From Planctomycetota bacterium (GTDB taxonomy: Bacteria; Planctomycetota; UBA1135; GCA-002686595): a stretch of DNA of 35,248 nt. The DNA lies in the NCBI GenBank assembly GCA_020638875.1, contig JACKHS010000032.1:1-35248 (forward strand), in the 5' to 3' direction. The notes beneath the pieces were generated by a model. The model did not search any database. It was not told the DNA's origin and worked only from the letters and a program-made list of their open reading frames with translations. Position numbers and translations under genes: made by a program. Positions 15,730-25,021 of this stretch are shown in pieces (position 1 is the stretch's first letter; the number at the start of each line of letters is the position of its first letter).

Positions 15730-18141
15730 ATGCGCCGTTCCTTCCTCGCGCTCCTCGCCGCGCTCCTCGCCGTCTCCGTCGCTTGGCCGCTGCTGCGGTC
15801 GGCCGACGCCGCGCCCGCCCACGGCCGCGTGGTGGTCCTCGGCTTCGACGGCGGCGACTACCGCACCGCCGCCGCGATGGCCGCCGACGGCCGCATGCCG
15901 AACCTGGCCGCGCTGGCGCAGGAGGGCACCTTCGCGCCGCTCGGCACAACCTGGTCGGCCGAGTCGCCGGTCGCGTGGGCGGCGCTGAACACCGGGCAGA
16001 ACCCCTCGAAGACCGGCGTGCCGGGCTTCGTCAAGCGCATCCTCGTCGACCGCGACTACCAGGAGGTGCCCGCGAACGGCGACCCGCTGCCGTCGGTGGG
16101 GCACCAGAAGAACGAGTCGCGCCCCGTGCGCGACATGGAGGCCGGGCTGCTGATCGACACGCTGGCGCGCTTCGACGCGACCACGCTGACGCTGCTGGTC
16201 GGCGCGGTCGTGCTGATCGCCTTCCTGATCGTGTTCAAGGGGCTCTTGCGCCTGAAGCTCGGCCTCTCGCTCGTGATGAGCCTGGCGCTCGGCATCGTCG
16301 GCGCGCTCGGCGCGCGCTACGCGAAGGGCTACGTGCCCGAGGAGATCCCCAAGGTCGTCGGCAACCCCGTCGAGGTCGACAGCTTCTGGGAGATCGCCGC
16401 GCGCCAAGGCCTGCGCGCCGTCGTGCTCGACGCCGCGATGGCGTGGGACCGTCCGCAGCCGGCCGGCTCGCAGGTGCTCGGCGGCCTCGGCCTGCCCGAC
16501 TGCCGCGGCGACAACGGCCAGTGGTTCGTCTACACGACCGACGACCTCGAGTTCGAGAAGGCGCCCAAGGGCCGCTCCTCGCCGACCGCGGGCACGATCT
16601 TCAAGATCGACAACTGGCGCAACGACAAGATCTCGAGCTTCGTCTACGGCCCGGCGAACTTCCACGCGATCGGCGCGCTGCAGGCCGAGATGGACGAGAT
16701 CGACCGCCAGCTCGCGCCCGAGAACGACATCGGCTGGCAGGAGGGCAACCGCCTGCGCGAGCGCAAGAAGGAGCTCAAGACGCTCGTCGACTCGGGCGCG
16801 CCCACCAGCGTGCCGCTCGAGCTCGAGCGCAAGGGCGACGTGGTCACCGTCAGCATGGACGGACACGCGCAGGACCTGCGCGAGGGCGTGTGGTCGGACT
16901 GGTACGCCATCACGTTCGAGATCAACCCGCTCATCAAGGCGCACGCCGTGACGCGGGTGAAGATCCTGAACCTCGACGACCCGTTCACGCTGTTCGTGAA
17001 CACGCTCGACATCGACCCGCAGAACCCGCAGTTCTGGCAGCCGGTGAGCCAGCCGCGCGAGTTCTCGGCGGAGCTCGCGCAGCGCGCCGGGGGCGCGTAC
17101 GAGACCTTCGGCTGGGCCTGCGCCACGATGCCCTTCAAGGACCGCGTGATCGACGCGGAGACGATGCTCGAGGACATCGAGTTCACGATGAAGTGGCGCG
17201 AGCGCCTGACCAAGGACGCGCTGGCCCGCGACGACTGGGACGTGCTGATGACCGTGTTCAGCACGCCCGACCGCGTGCAGCACATGTGCTACCAGTTCTA
17301 CGACCCGCAGCACCCGCTGTACGACGAGGCCGCCGCGTCGCGCAAGATGACCTTCTTCGACAAGGAGATCGAGCTGCGCGACGCCATCCCGACGATCTAC
17401 GAGCAGATCGACCGCATCATCGGCTACGTGCGCGCGGCGCTCGGCCCGGACGACACGCTGCTCGTCTGTGCCGACCACGGCTTCCAGAGCTTCCGCTACC
17501 AGGTGAACCTCAACAACTGGCTCGAGCAGAAGGGCTACCTGAAGCTGCGCGACGGGCTGACGAACACCAAGCAGGGCAACATGCTCGGCTACGTCGACTG
17601 GTCGCAGACGCGCGCCTACGCGATGGGTCTCGGCATGATCTTCCTGAACCTCGAGGGCCGCGAGCGCCAGGGCATCGTCAAGCCCGGCGACGCGCACGCG
17701 TTGCTCGAGGAGATCCGCGGCGAGCTGTTGAAGCTCGAGGATCCGCGCGAGGGCAGCCGCGGCCCGGCGGTCGAGACGGTGACGCTGATCGACGAGGTGC
17801 ACCAGGGCCCCTTCCGCGACCGCGAAGGCGACCTGATGGTGGGCTTCAAGCCGAACTACCGCGTGTCGTGGGACACCACCAGCGGTGACATCAAGCTCGT
17901 GAAGGACGCCTCCGGCGCCATCGTCTCCGGCGACGTCTTCGCCGACAACAAGAGCCCCTGGTCCGGCGGCCACGTCTCCGTCGCGCCGCAGCACGTGCCC
18001 GGGATCTTCGCGAGCAACAAGAAGATCGCGCTGCCGCAGGACGGCGCGCACCTGCTGCACATCGCGCCCACGACGCTGAAGCTCCTGGGCGTGGACGCGC
18101 CGGCCGCGAGCGACCGCGAGGCCCTCGACCTCTCGCACTGA
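15730..18141 (+). CDS. Alkaline-phosphatase-superfamily phosphodiesterase/nucleotide pyrophosphatase with an internal membrane segment
   Basis: 803 aa. It has an N-terminal signal peptide or anchor (SFLALLAALLAVSVAWPLL). Metal and catalytic signature residues of the type I phosphodiesterase/PglZ-like clan are present: VVVLGFDGGD (D40), ESPVAWAALNTGQNPSKTG (nucleophile S79), TPDRVQH (D514, H518), ADHGF (D582, H583) and SGGHV (H748). Two hydrophobic helices, about residues 152-169 and 177-195 (TLTLLVGAVVLIAFLIVF; GLSLVMSLALGIVGALG), lie inside the catalytic domain between the nucleophile and the second metal site. This unusual layout would tether the domain to the membrane. Substrate is unknown; relatives cleave phosphodiesters or phospho-sugars/lipids. 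It is divergent from the gene ending at 15621. A 16-bp perfect hairpin follows 53 bp after the stop. Confidence 0.87.
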   Translation: MRRSFLALLAALLAVSVAWPLLRSADAAPAHGRVVVLGFDGGDYRTAAAMAADGRMPNLAALAQEGTFAPLGTTWSAESPVAWAALNTGQNPSKTGVPGFVKRILVDRDYQEVPANGDPLPSVGHQKNESRPVRDMEAGLLIDTLARFDATTLTLLVGAVVLIAFLIVFKGLLRLKLGLSLVMSLALGIVGALGARYAKGYVPEEIPKVVGNPVEVDSFWEIAARQGLRAVVLDAAMAWDRPQPAGSQVLGGLGLPDCRGDNGQWFVYTTDDLEFEKAPKGRSSPTAGTIFKIDNWRNDKISSFVYGPANFHAIGALQAEMDEIDRQLAPENDIGWQEGNRLRERKKELKTLVDSGAPTSVPLELERKGDVVTVSMDGHAQDLREGVWSDWYAITFEINPLIKAHAVTRVKILNLDDPFTLFVNTLDIDPQNPQFWQPVSQPREFSAELAQRAGGAYETFGWACATMPFKDRVIDAETMLEDIEFTMKWRERLTKDALARDDWDVLMTVFSTPDRVQHMCYQFYDPQHPLYDEAAASRKMTFFDKEIELRDAIPTIYEQIDRIIGYVRAALGPDDTLLVCADHGFQSFRYQVNLNNWLEQKGYLKLRDGLTNTKQGNMLGYVDWSQTRAYAMGLGMIFLNLEGRERQGIVKPGDAHALLEEIRGELLKLEDPREGSRGPAVETVTLIDEVHQGPFRDREGDLMVGFKPNYRVSWDTTSGDIKLVKDASGAIVSGDVFADNKSPWSGGHVSVAPQHVPGIFASNKKIALPQDGAHLLHIAPTTLKLLGVDAPAASDREALDLSH

Positions 18142-18194
18142 GGTCCCGTCCCCCGGAGCGGCGCGCGGGTTTTCCGCGCCTCGCTCCAGCACCC

Positions 18195-18233
18195 GCGAGC
18201 GCGCCGGCGTACTCCCCACGCCGGCGCGCTCGC
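18195..18233 (+). terminator. Perfect 16-bp inverted repeat after the phosphodiesterase gene
   Basis: Bases 18195-18210 and 18218-18233 are exact reverse complements (GCGAGCGCGCCGGCGT and ACGCCGGCGCGCTCGC) around a 7-base loop, 53 bp after the stop. The stem is extremely stable. No T-run follows, but few are seen anywhere in this genome. Probably a transcription stop or mRNA-stability hairpin. Confidence 0.7.
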
Positions 18234-18530
18234 GCGCTTCCCGACGAAGTTCCGCGATTGCCGTGAAGACCGCGGCGCCTCGCGCGACTGAGTCGGGCCG
18301 CCACGGACCGAACCGGCGCCTTTCACGCCGTCTTCATGAGCTTCTCGACCGTATGCCGTCCGATAGGAACGCAGGACGCCCTGTATCCAGGGCGTCGCGG
18401 AGAGCTCGCACGGGGTGGGCCAAGGCGCGACTCGCCGCGCTTTCTCGGCAGGACGGGAAACACGCGGGGCGCGCTTCCGAAGACAGGCACGGAGAGACGG
18501 GCGTCGAGCCCGACGAGAGGGAAACAGACC
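18234..18530. other. Intergenic region with structured-RNA potential, upstream of a small gene
   Basis: I see no convincing gene in this ~300-base stretch, which looks less GC-extreme than its surroundings. It contains a perfect 8-bp hairpin, GACGCCCT (18375-18382) with AGGGCGTC (18389-18396). It also has a possible long-range stem between about 18261-18279 (CGTGAA...GGCGCC) and 18315-18327 (GGCGCC-T-TTCACG). It could be a 5' leader of the small gene at 18531 or an independent RNA. No named riboswitch or RNA family is recognised. Confidence 0.35.
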
Positions 18531-18836
18531 ATGAGCCTCCTACGAGAACCGACGTCCTGGGCCGCAGCTCCCCAGGCGCCCGCCGGACCGCGCGCGACCG
18601 CGCGCTTCCGCTGGATCGACCGCGAGACGACCGAGGAGCTGTTCGTCGAGGTCACGGGGTGCGAGGTCTTCTTCGAGGAGCTCGCACACCTGGGCTTCGA
18701 GCGCGTGGCCCTCGAGGACGCGACGACTCCGCGCAGGAGTGCAGACGACGGAGCAGAGCACGGACGGGCCCGCCAGCGCGCGCGGGTGGAGGCCACGCCC
18801 GTGCGACAGGAGCAGCGCGCCAGGCGAGGGGCCTGA
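18531..18836 (+). CDS. Small hypothetical protein
   Basis: 101 aa, not recognised. ATG 18531 is chosen because GAGAGG at 18515-18520 is a plausible Shine-Dalgarno; the open frame extends upstream to 18336 but that part reads as noncoding. Residues about 22-65 look like real protein (ATARFRWIDRETTEELFVE and EVFFEELAHLGFERVAL, a mixed beta/alpha pattern). The last ~35 residues (RQRARVEATPVRQEQRARRG) are low-complexity and basic, and could reflect a frameshift near 18735. It stands alone between two hairpin-rich noncoding stretches. No function can be given. Confidence 0.45.
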   Translation: MSLLREPTSWAAAPQAPAGPRATARFRWIDRETTEELFVEVTGCEVFFEELAHLGFERVALEDATTPRRSADDGAEHGRARQRARVEATPVRQEQRARRGA

Positions 18837-18844
18837 CGCGCCGC

Positions 18845-19010
18845 GGACCGCCGGGCCCTCGCGGGCCGGGCGCGTCCCCGACGGCTCTTCGATGGGGAGG
18901 AGCCGCCTCGCCTGGGCAAACCTTGGACGGGTAGGCGAGGATTCGAGAGGGAGCCGGTCCCGAGGGGGGCCGGCTCCCTTCCTGTCCCGGACGACCTCGC
19001 CCGGGACAGC
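18845..19010 (+). other. Cluster of consecutive hairpins (candidate structured RNA or multiple terminator)
   Basis: Four or five potential stem-loops follow one another. They are CCGGGCCC-type at ~18850-18873, GGCTC/GAGCC at ~18881-18902, CCTCGCCT (18906-18913) with AGGCGAGG (18933-18940), GGGAGCCGG (18949-18957) with CCGGCTCCC (18970-18978) followed by TTCCTGTCC, and TGTCCCGG (18983-18990) with CCGGGACA (19001-19008). The fourth is the best terminator candidate for the small gene. Three perfect stems of 8-9 bp in ~100 bases is more than a simple terminator needs. From 19011 to the next ATG at 19192 I see no gene. Confidence 0.4.
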
Positions 19011-19191
19011 CCGGCTGGCGCGGGGATCCGCCGGCGGGGCCGCGGCGCGCGTCCCACCGGCCCGCAAGCGGGGCGCTCCACAAGGGTTGCGCGCGGGCCG
19101 TCCACAGCGAACCCGGGCAGTGCGTGGATCCCGCCGGTGGGGGGGCGTAGAACGAGCCCCGATCCCCGCCGCGACCCCCGCCCCCCGCGCC

Positions 19192-20484
19192 ATGAGCTCT
19201 CCCACGCGCCGCACCTTCCTGACCTCCGCCTCGGCCGCCCTGGCCACGGGCGCCCTCTTCCCCGAGCTCTCCGCCGCCGCCCGCGCGCGGCGCGACGACC
19301 TCCTGCGCGTGGCGCTGGTGGGCTGCGGCGGGCGCGGGACTGGCGCGGCCGCGCAGGCGCTCTCGACCGCCGGCGAGGTGCGCCTCGTCGCGCTGGCCGA
19401 CGCCTTCGAGGACCGCCTCGCGGGCTGCCACGACTACCTCGCCAAGGCGCACCCCGATCGCGTGGACGTGCCGGCCGAGCGCCGCCACGTGGGCTTCGAC
19501 GCCTACCGCAAGGCGATCGACGAGGACGTCGACGTGGTGGTGCTCGCCACGCCGCCGGGCTTCCGGCCGATCCACTTCGAGTACGCGGTCGAGCGGGGCC
19601 GCCACGTCTTCATGGAGAAGCCCGTCGCCGTCGACGGTCCGGGCATCCGGCGCGTGCTGGCGGCCGCGGCCGTCGCGAAGCGCAAGGCGCTGAAGGTCGG
19701 CGTCGGCCTGCAGCGCCACCACGACCCGCGCTACGTCGAGACCATCCGCCTGCTGCAGGAGGGCGCGATCGGCGAGCTCGTGCTGCTGCGCGCGTACTGG
19801 GACAGCACCGGCGTGTGGGTCAACCCGCGCCAGCCGGGGCAGACCGAGATGGAGTACCAGATGCGCAACTGGTACTACTTCAACTGGCTGTGCGGCGACC
19901 ACATCGTCGAGCAGCACATCCACAACCTCGACGTGTGCAACTGGGCCAAGGGCGCGCTGCCCGTGCGCGCGCAGGGACAGGGCGGGCGCCAGGTGCGCAC
20001 CGGCGTCGAGTACGGCGAGATCTTCGACCACCACGCGGTCGAGTACACCTACCCCGACGGCACCAAGCTCTGGAGTCAGTGCCGGCACATCCCCGGGACG
20101 TGGCAGAGCGTGTCCGAGCACGCGCACGGCTCGCAAGGCACCGCCGACATCGGCGCCGGCCGCATCCAGGGCCCGGGCGGGTGGTCCTGGCGCTTCGAGG
20201 GCGAGACCGGCGACCCGTACCAGAACGAGCACGACGCGCTCTTCGCCGCGATCCGCGCCGACGCGGAGTACAACGAGGCCGAGTACGGCGCGCACAGCAC
20301 GTTGACCGCGATCCTCGGGCGCATGGCGACGTACTCCGGTCAGGTCGTGAGCTGGGAGCAGGCGCTGAACTCCGAGCTCGCGCTCGTGCCCGCCGCGTAC
20401 GCCTGGGACGCGGCGCCGCCCACGCTGCCCGACGCGGAGGGCCGCTACCCGATCCCGATGCCCGGCGCGACGCGCGCGTTCTGA
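19192..20484 (+). CDS. Tat-exported Gfo/Idh/MocA-family oxidoreductase
   Basis: 430 aa from ATG 19192. The N terminus is a twin-arginine signal (SSPTRRTFLTSASAALATG with R6-R7), so the protein should fold with its cofactor in the cytoplasm and be exported. Then comes a Rossmann NAD(P) motif, VALVGCGGRGTGAAA (G44-x-G-G-x-G). FMEKPVAVDGPG gives the EKP motif (Lys143) of the Gfo/Idh/MocA family, and GDHIVEQHIHNLDVCNWA holds the conserved catalytic His/Asp region. SEHAHGSQGTADI and a C-terminal alpha/beta dimerisation domain follow. Members oxidise or reduce sugars, inositol or glycan-derived compounds, some by retaining glycosidase-like NAD chemistry; the substrate is unknown. Large families of exported Gfo/Idh proteins are typical of Planctomycetota. 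A hairpin terminator follows. Confidence 0.9.
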   Translation: MSSPTRRTFLTSASAALATGALFPELSAAARARRDDLLRVALVGCGGRGTGAAAQALSTAGEVRLVALADAFEDRLAGCHDYLAKAHPDRVDVPAERRHVGFDAYRKAIDEDVDVVVLATPPGFRPIHFEYAVERGRHVFMEKPVAVDGPGIRRVLAAAAVAKRKALKVGVGLQRHHDPRYVETIRLLQEGAIGELVLLRAYWDSTGVWVNPRQPGQTEMEYQMRNWYYFNWLCGDHIVEQHIHNLDVCNWAKGALPVRAQGQGGRQVRTGVEYGEIFDHHAVEYTYPDGTKLWSQCRHIPGTWQSVSEHAHGSQGTADIGAGRIQGPGGWSWRFEGETGDPYQNEHDALFAAIRADAEYNEAEYGAHSTLTAILGRMATYSGQVVSWEQALNSELALVPAAYAWDAAPPTLPDAEGRYPIPMPGATRAF

Positions 20485-20501
20485 GCGCTGCGGTTCCCGG
20501 C

Positions 20502-20536
20502 GCCGCCCGCGCTCCCGCTCCGGGGGCGCGGGCGGC
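20502..20536 (+). terminator. GC-rich hairpin after the Gfo/Idh gene
   Basis: GCCGCCCGCGC (20502-20512) and GCGCGGGCGGC (20526-20536) form a perfect 11-bp stem with a 13-nt loop, 17 bases after the stop codon. A short TTT follows at 20542-20544. A terminator is likely. Confidence 0.6.
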
Positions 20537-20577
20537 GCGGCTTTGTCCTCGCTCCGCGGGTCCCGTAGGCTCCGGCG

Positions 20578-22119
<1,542 letters not shown>

Positions 22120-22305
22120 GCGGGGGGGGCGGCCGGCCACGGGGCCCAGATCGCCGCGCGGAGGGCCGCCGCCTCATGGACGACCCTCGCGCCGACCGCT
22201 AGGATCCCGCTTCGACGAGCGGCAGACACCCCACCGGGGCCCCGCTCTTCGCGCGCGCCGAGCCCCGAGCGGCGCGCGCTCTCTCGTCGTTCCGCCGCAG
22301 GACTC

Positions 22306-23628
22306 ATGCGCACCGAGATGACTCAGGACACGCAGATCGAACAGATCACCCGCTCCCTCGCCTACATGCTCCGCCACAAGCCCGAGGAGTTCGACCTCGA
22401 GCTGGATCGCTACGGCGCCGCTTCCGTCGACGACGTGCTGCACGCGCTCGAGGAGCGCCTGGGCGTGACGATCGAGGAGGACGAGCTCCTCGACGCCATC
22501 CACGCCGGCGACCGCTTGCGCTACGACGTGCACGACGGTCGCATCCGCGCGCTGTACGGCCACTCGATCCAGGTGGATCCGGGCGAGTCGACCAAGCCGC
22601 CGGAGATGCTCTACGTCGGCCTCGGCAGCCGCGACGCCGAGCGCGCCGAGCGCTACGGCTTGCGCCCCGGCCGCCGCACCTTCCTGCACCTCGCGAAGGA
22701 CTACCAGGAGGCGCTCGAGACCGGCCGCTACCAGGCGCGCTCGTACGCGGTCGTGACCGTGTACGCGCTCGACGCGTGGGAGCAGGGCGTCAACTTCTAC
22801 GACCGCGTCGCGCTGTTCCTCAGCGACCCGATCCCGACCGAGTTCCTCGAGGTCGGCGAGATCCACAGCGACGGCCGTCCGCCGCTCGAGCGCGGTGGCC
22901 GCGAGCGTCGCCCGCGCGGCGGCCGCGGCCGCGGGCGCGGCCGTGGGGACGAGGGCTCCGAGCGCCGCTCCCGCGACGACGACGACGAGCGCGAGGAGCG
23001 CCGCCCGCGCCGCGAGCGCGAGGAGCGCAGCGAGCGCCGTGAGCCCGCCGACCGCGAGGCGCGCGGCGACCGTCGCGACCGTGACGATCGTGAGGAGCGC
23101 GCCGAGCGCGGTGAGCGTGGTGACCGCGAGGAGCGCGGCGAACGTCGGGACCGCGGTGAGCGCGAGGAGCGCGGCGAACGTCGCGACCGCGAGGACCGCG
23201 GCGAGAGCCGCGAGCGCGGTGACCGCGACGAGCGCGGCGAACGTCGCGACCGCGGCGAGCGCGAGGACCGCGGCGGGCGCCGTGATCGGGACGACCGCGG
23301 CGGCCGTGGCGGACGCGGTCCGCGACGCGACCGCGACCGCGACGTGACCGCGGAGACCGCGGGAGCGTCGCGATCGCGACGAGCGCCGTCCGCGCGAGAG
23401 CGCCGCGGCGCCTGCGCCCGCGCCCGCGTCCGCGCCGCAGCCCAGCGCGCCCGCGCGTCCGCGGGGTCCGGCTTCGGCGCCGGCCTCGAGCCGGAGAAGT
23501 CGATCGCCCCCGCGCCCAAGCCCGCGCCGCAGCCCGTCGTCGCGCCCGAGCCCGCGCCGGCCCCGCCGCCGGCTCCCGCTCCGGCGCCGCGCAAGCCCGA
23601 CGGGCCGTCCTTCGGCGCCGGCGTCTGA
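22306..23628 (+). CDS. kptA: KptA/Tpt1-type RNA 2'-phosphotransferase with a long charged C-terminal tail
   Basis: 440 aa. Residues 12-185 are the KptA/Tpt1 domain: ITRSLAYMLRHKPEEF (R23, H24), HDGRIRALYGHS (R81), MLYVGLGS, RYGLRPGRRTFLHLA (R123/R124) and NFYDRVALFLSDPIPTEFLEV. The Arg-His-Arg-Arg set used by Tpt1 to transfer a 2'-phosphate from RNA to NAD+ is intact. The usual YHGT motif reads YVGL (V104 for His). In eukaryotes Tpt1 finishes tRNA splicing; bacterial roles are unclear. Residues ~197-345 are low-complexity Arg/Asp/Glu/Gly repeats (ERGERRDR-like units), and the end is Ala/Pro-rich. Between ~23345 and ~23465 a different frame reads as a better continuation (RERRDRDERRPRESAAAPAP), suggesting paired indels. 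M5 is an alternative start; AGGA precedes M1. The 186-bp upstream gap (22120-22305) holds nothing I can name. Confidence 0.85.
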   Translation: MRTEMTQDTQIEQITRSLAYMLRHKPEEFDLELDRYGAASVDDVLHALEERLGVTIEEDELLDAIHAGDRLRYDVHDGRIRALYGHSIQVDPGESTKPPEMLYVGLGSRDAERAERYGLRPGRRTFLHLAKDYQEALETGRYQARSYAVVTVYALDAWEQGVNFYDRVALFLSDPIPTEFLEVGEIHSDGRPPLERGGRERRPRGGRGRGRGRGDEGSERRSRDDDDEREERRPRREREERSERREPADREARGDRRDRDDREERAERGERGDREERGERRDRGEREERGERRDREDRGESRERGDRDERGERRDRGEREDRGGRRDRDDRGGRGGRGPRRDRDRDVTAETAGASRSRRAPSARERRGACARARVRAAAQRARASAGSGFGAGLEPEKSIAPAPKPAPQPVVAPEPAPAPPPAPAPAPRKPDGPSFGAGV

Positions 23629-23671
23629 TCCAGCGACCTCGGCCGCGCGGGGACGCCTCGCGCGGCGCCCC

Positions 23672-24586
23672 ATGCGCGTCTCGTTCCCGATCCTCGAGCA
23701 GCTCCCGTCGGGCTACTTCGTCGACGAGAGTCCGCGCGGCGTCCTCGCGCTGCACGTGGACGTCGCGCGCGCGTTGCACGAGGCCGGCTACGGGCCCGAG
23801 CACGACGGCGGGCTCGCGCGCAGCGAGCTCTCCGGCCGGCGTCCGCTCTACGGCCTCGCGGCCGGCGGCGAACGCTTCGTCGTGCGCCGCTTCAGCCACG
23901 GCGGTCTGCTGCGCTGGCTGACGGGCGCGCGCTTCTCCGACCCGACGCGGCCCTTCCGCGAGCTCGCGCTGAGCGCCGCGCTGCGCCAGGCCGGCTTGCC
24001 CACGCCGCAGGTCGTCGCGGCGCGCGCCGTGCACGCCCGCGGCGGCGGCTGGTACCTCGACCTCGTGACGCGGCGCGTCGAGCGCGGCGTCGACCTGGGC
24101 TTCGTGCTGGGGCGCGCGCGACGCGGCGAGCTGGACGCGCGCGAGCTGCGGCCGCTCCTGTACGCGGCCGGCGACCTCGTGCGGCGCCTGCACCGTCACG
24201 GGTTCCTGCACGCCGACCTCACGCCCACCAACCTGCTGCTCGAGCCGCGCGAGGAGGGCGAGGAGCCGCGCCTGTGGGTGCTCGACCTCGACCGCTCGGT
24301 GCTCAGCGACGACCTCGGGCGCGCGGCGCGGCTGGCGAACCTGCGCCGCCTCTTCCGCTACGTCGCGCGGCGCGAGGCGCGCGGCGCGCGCGCGCTGCAG
24401 CGCAGCGACTACCTGCGCTTCCTCGTCGGCTACGAGAAGGACCGCGTGCTGCGCAAGGAGCTCTGGCGCGCCATCTCCGCCGCGCACCGCCGCCGCAGCC
24501 CGCTGCACGCGCTCGGGTGGCTGTTCGAGACGTGGTTCGGCCGCGGCGCCGACCCGCGCGACGCGCACGGCGTGGCCGCCGGCTGA
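23672..24586 (+). CDS. Lipopolysaccharide kinase (Kdo/WaaP-type kinase family)
   Basis: 304 aa. It has a protein-kinase-like fold of the Kdo/WaaP family: FVVRRFSHGGLLRWLTGARF (KdkA-like beta-3 region), PFRELALSAALRQAGLPTP (helix-C Glu97), RRLHRHGFLHADLTPTNLL (catalytic Asp182, Asn187) and WVLDLDRS (metal Asp205). RFSHGGLLRWL and HADLTPTNLL closely resemble 3-deoxy-D-manno-octulosonic acid kinases (KdkA), which phosphorylate Kdo in the LPS inner core at the cytoplasmic face of the inner membrane. An exact substrate cannot be fixed. It begins 43 bp after kptA; a 7-bp hairpin (23643-23649 with 23659-23665) sits just before the ATG at 23672 and may limit ribosome access. No clear Shine-Dalgarno. 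It converges on the cytochrome-b-like gene. Confidence 0.85.
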   Translation: MRVSFPILEQLPSGYFVDESPRGVLALHVDVARALHEAGYGPEHDGGLARSELSGRRPLYGLAAGGERFVVRRFSHGGLLRWLTGARFSDPTRPFRELALSAALRQAGLPTPQVVAARAVHARGGGWYLDLVTRRVERGVDLGFVLGRARRGELDARELRPLLYAAGDLVRRLHRHGFLHADLTPTNLLLEPREEGEEPRLWVLDLDRSVLSDDLGRAARLANLRRLFRYVARREARGARALQRSDYLRFLVGYEKDRVLRKELWRAISAAHRRRSPLHALGWLFETWFGRGADPRDAHGVAAG

Positions 24587-24587
24587 C

Positions 24588-24605
24588 GCGCGCTACGCAG
24601 CGCGC
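24588..24605. terminator. Bidirectional hairpin between convergent genes
   Basis: GCGCGCT (24588-24594) and AGCGCGC (24599-24605) form a 7-bp stem with a 4-base ACGC loop, directly after the kinase stop and across the stop of the minus-strand gene. It is positioned to serve both transcripts; no T-run. Confidence 0.45.
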
Positions 24606-25021
24606 GCCGCGCGCGGCAGGAAGGGGTGCACCGCGGCCAGCGCGAGCCACGCGACCGCGCTGAGGTCGTGCACCCACGCCCACACCAGGCGCAGGCCCTC
24701 GTCGCTGCTCGTTTGCAGCAGGTAGCCCGAGAGCACGAGCGGCGCGAAGCCCAGCGCGAGGCCGACGCCGCTGCGGCGGTGACTGCGCTGCCCCGCGCGC
24801 CAGCGCCGCCAGACGTGGTCGCGCCAGAGCAGGCCGACGACGAACACGAGCAGCGGCGCGGCGAGCACGTGCAGGTGCTGCATCAGTGGCTGCCACGGGT
24901 GGTTCACGACGGCGAACTCGTCCGCGGGGACGGCGAGGTAGCGCATCCAGCCGTACACGAGGCCCGTGCCGCCGACGGCGAGGTTGGACGCGTGCACGCT
25001 CCAGGCGACGCCGCGGCTCAT
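24593..25021 (-). CDS. Four-helix membrane protein with heme-ligand-like histidines (cytochrome-b / DUF4405-like)
   Basis: 142 aa with four predicted membrane helices (about residues 10-30, 46-66, 85-103 and 112-132). Histidines sit in or at the ends of helices: H10, H41, H49, H51, H118 and H132 (SVHASNLAVGGTGLVYGWM, MQHLHVLAAPLLVF, WVHDLSAVAWLALAAVH). This layout resembles small b-type cytochromes and DUF4405-like proteins that oxidise quinol and pass electrons outward; heme binding is inferred, not shown. The ATG overlaps the stop of the FMN-binding gene (ATGA at 25021-25018), so the two are translationally coupled. It is the last gene of the apbE operon, and its role is most likely to connect the quinone pool with the exported flavoprotein. 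Confidence 0.72.
   Translation of the reverse strand: MSRGVAWSVHASNLAVGGTGLVYGWMRYLAVPADEFAVVNHPWQPLMQHLHVLAAPLLVFVVGLLWRDHVWRRWRAGQRSHRRSGVGLALGFAPLVLSGYLLQTSSDEGLRLVWAWVHDLSAVAWLALAAVHPFLPRAARAA

Noticed and set aside
18914..18922. GGGCAAACC resembling the first conserved block of the c-di-GMP-I (GEMM) riboswitch
   Set aside because: The second conserved block (GGGACGCAAAGCC) and tetraloop-receptor features are missing, and the motif lies in a loop of a simple hairpin after a gene rather than in a 5' leader.
18739..19191. N-terminal extension of the Gfo/Idh protein to an upstream ATG
   Set aside because: It would place ~150 low-complexity residues and several perfect hairpins before a clear twin-arginine signal that must be at the N terminus.
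23050..23340. Short tandem repeats like a CRISPR or minisatellite array
   Set aside because: They are in frame and encode Arg/Asp/Glu/Gly repeats of the KptA tail; there are no uniform spacers.
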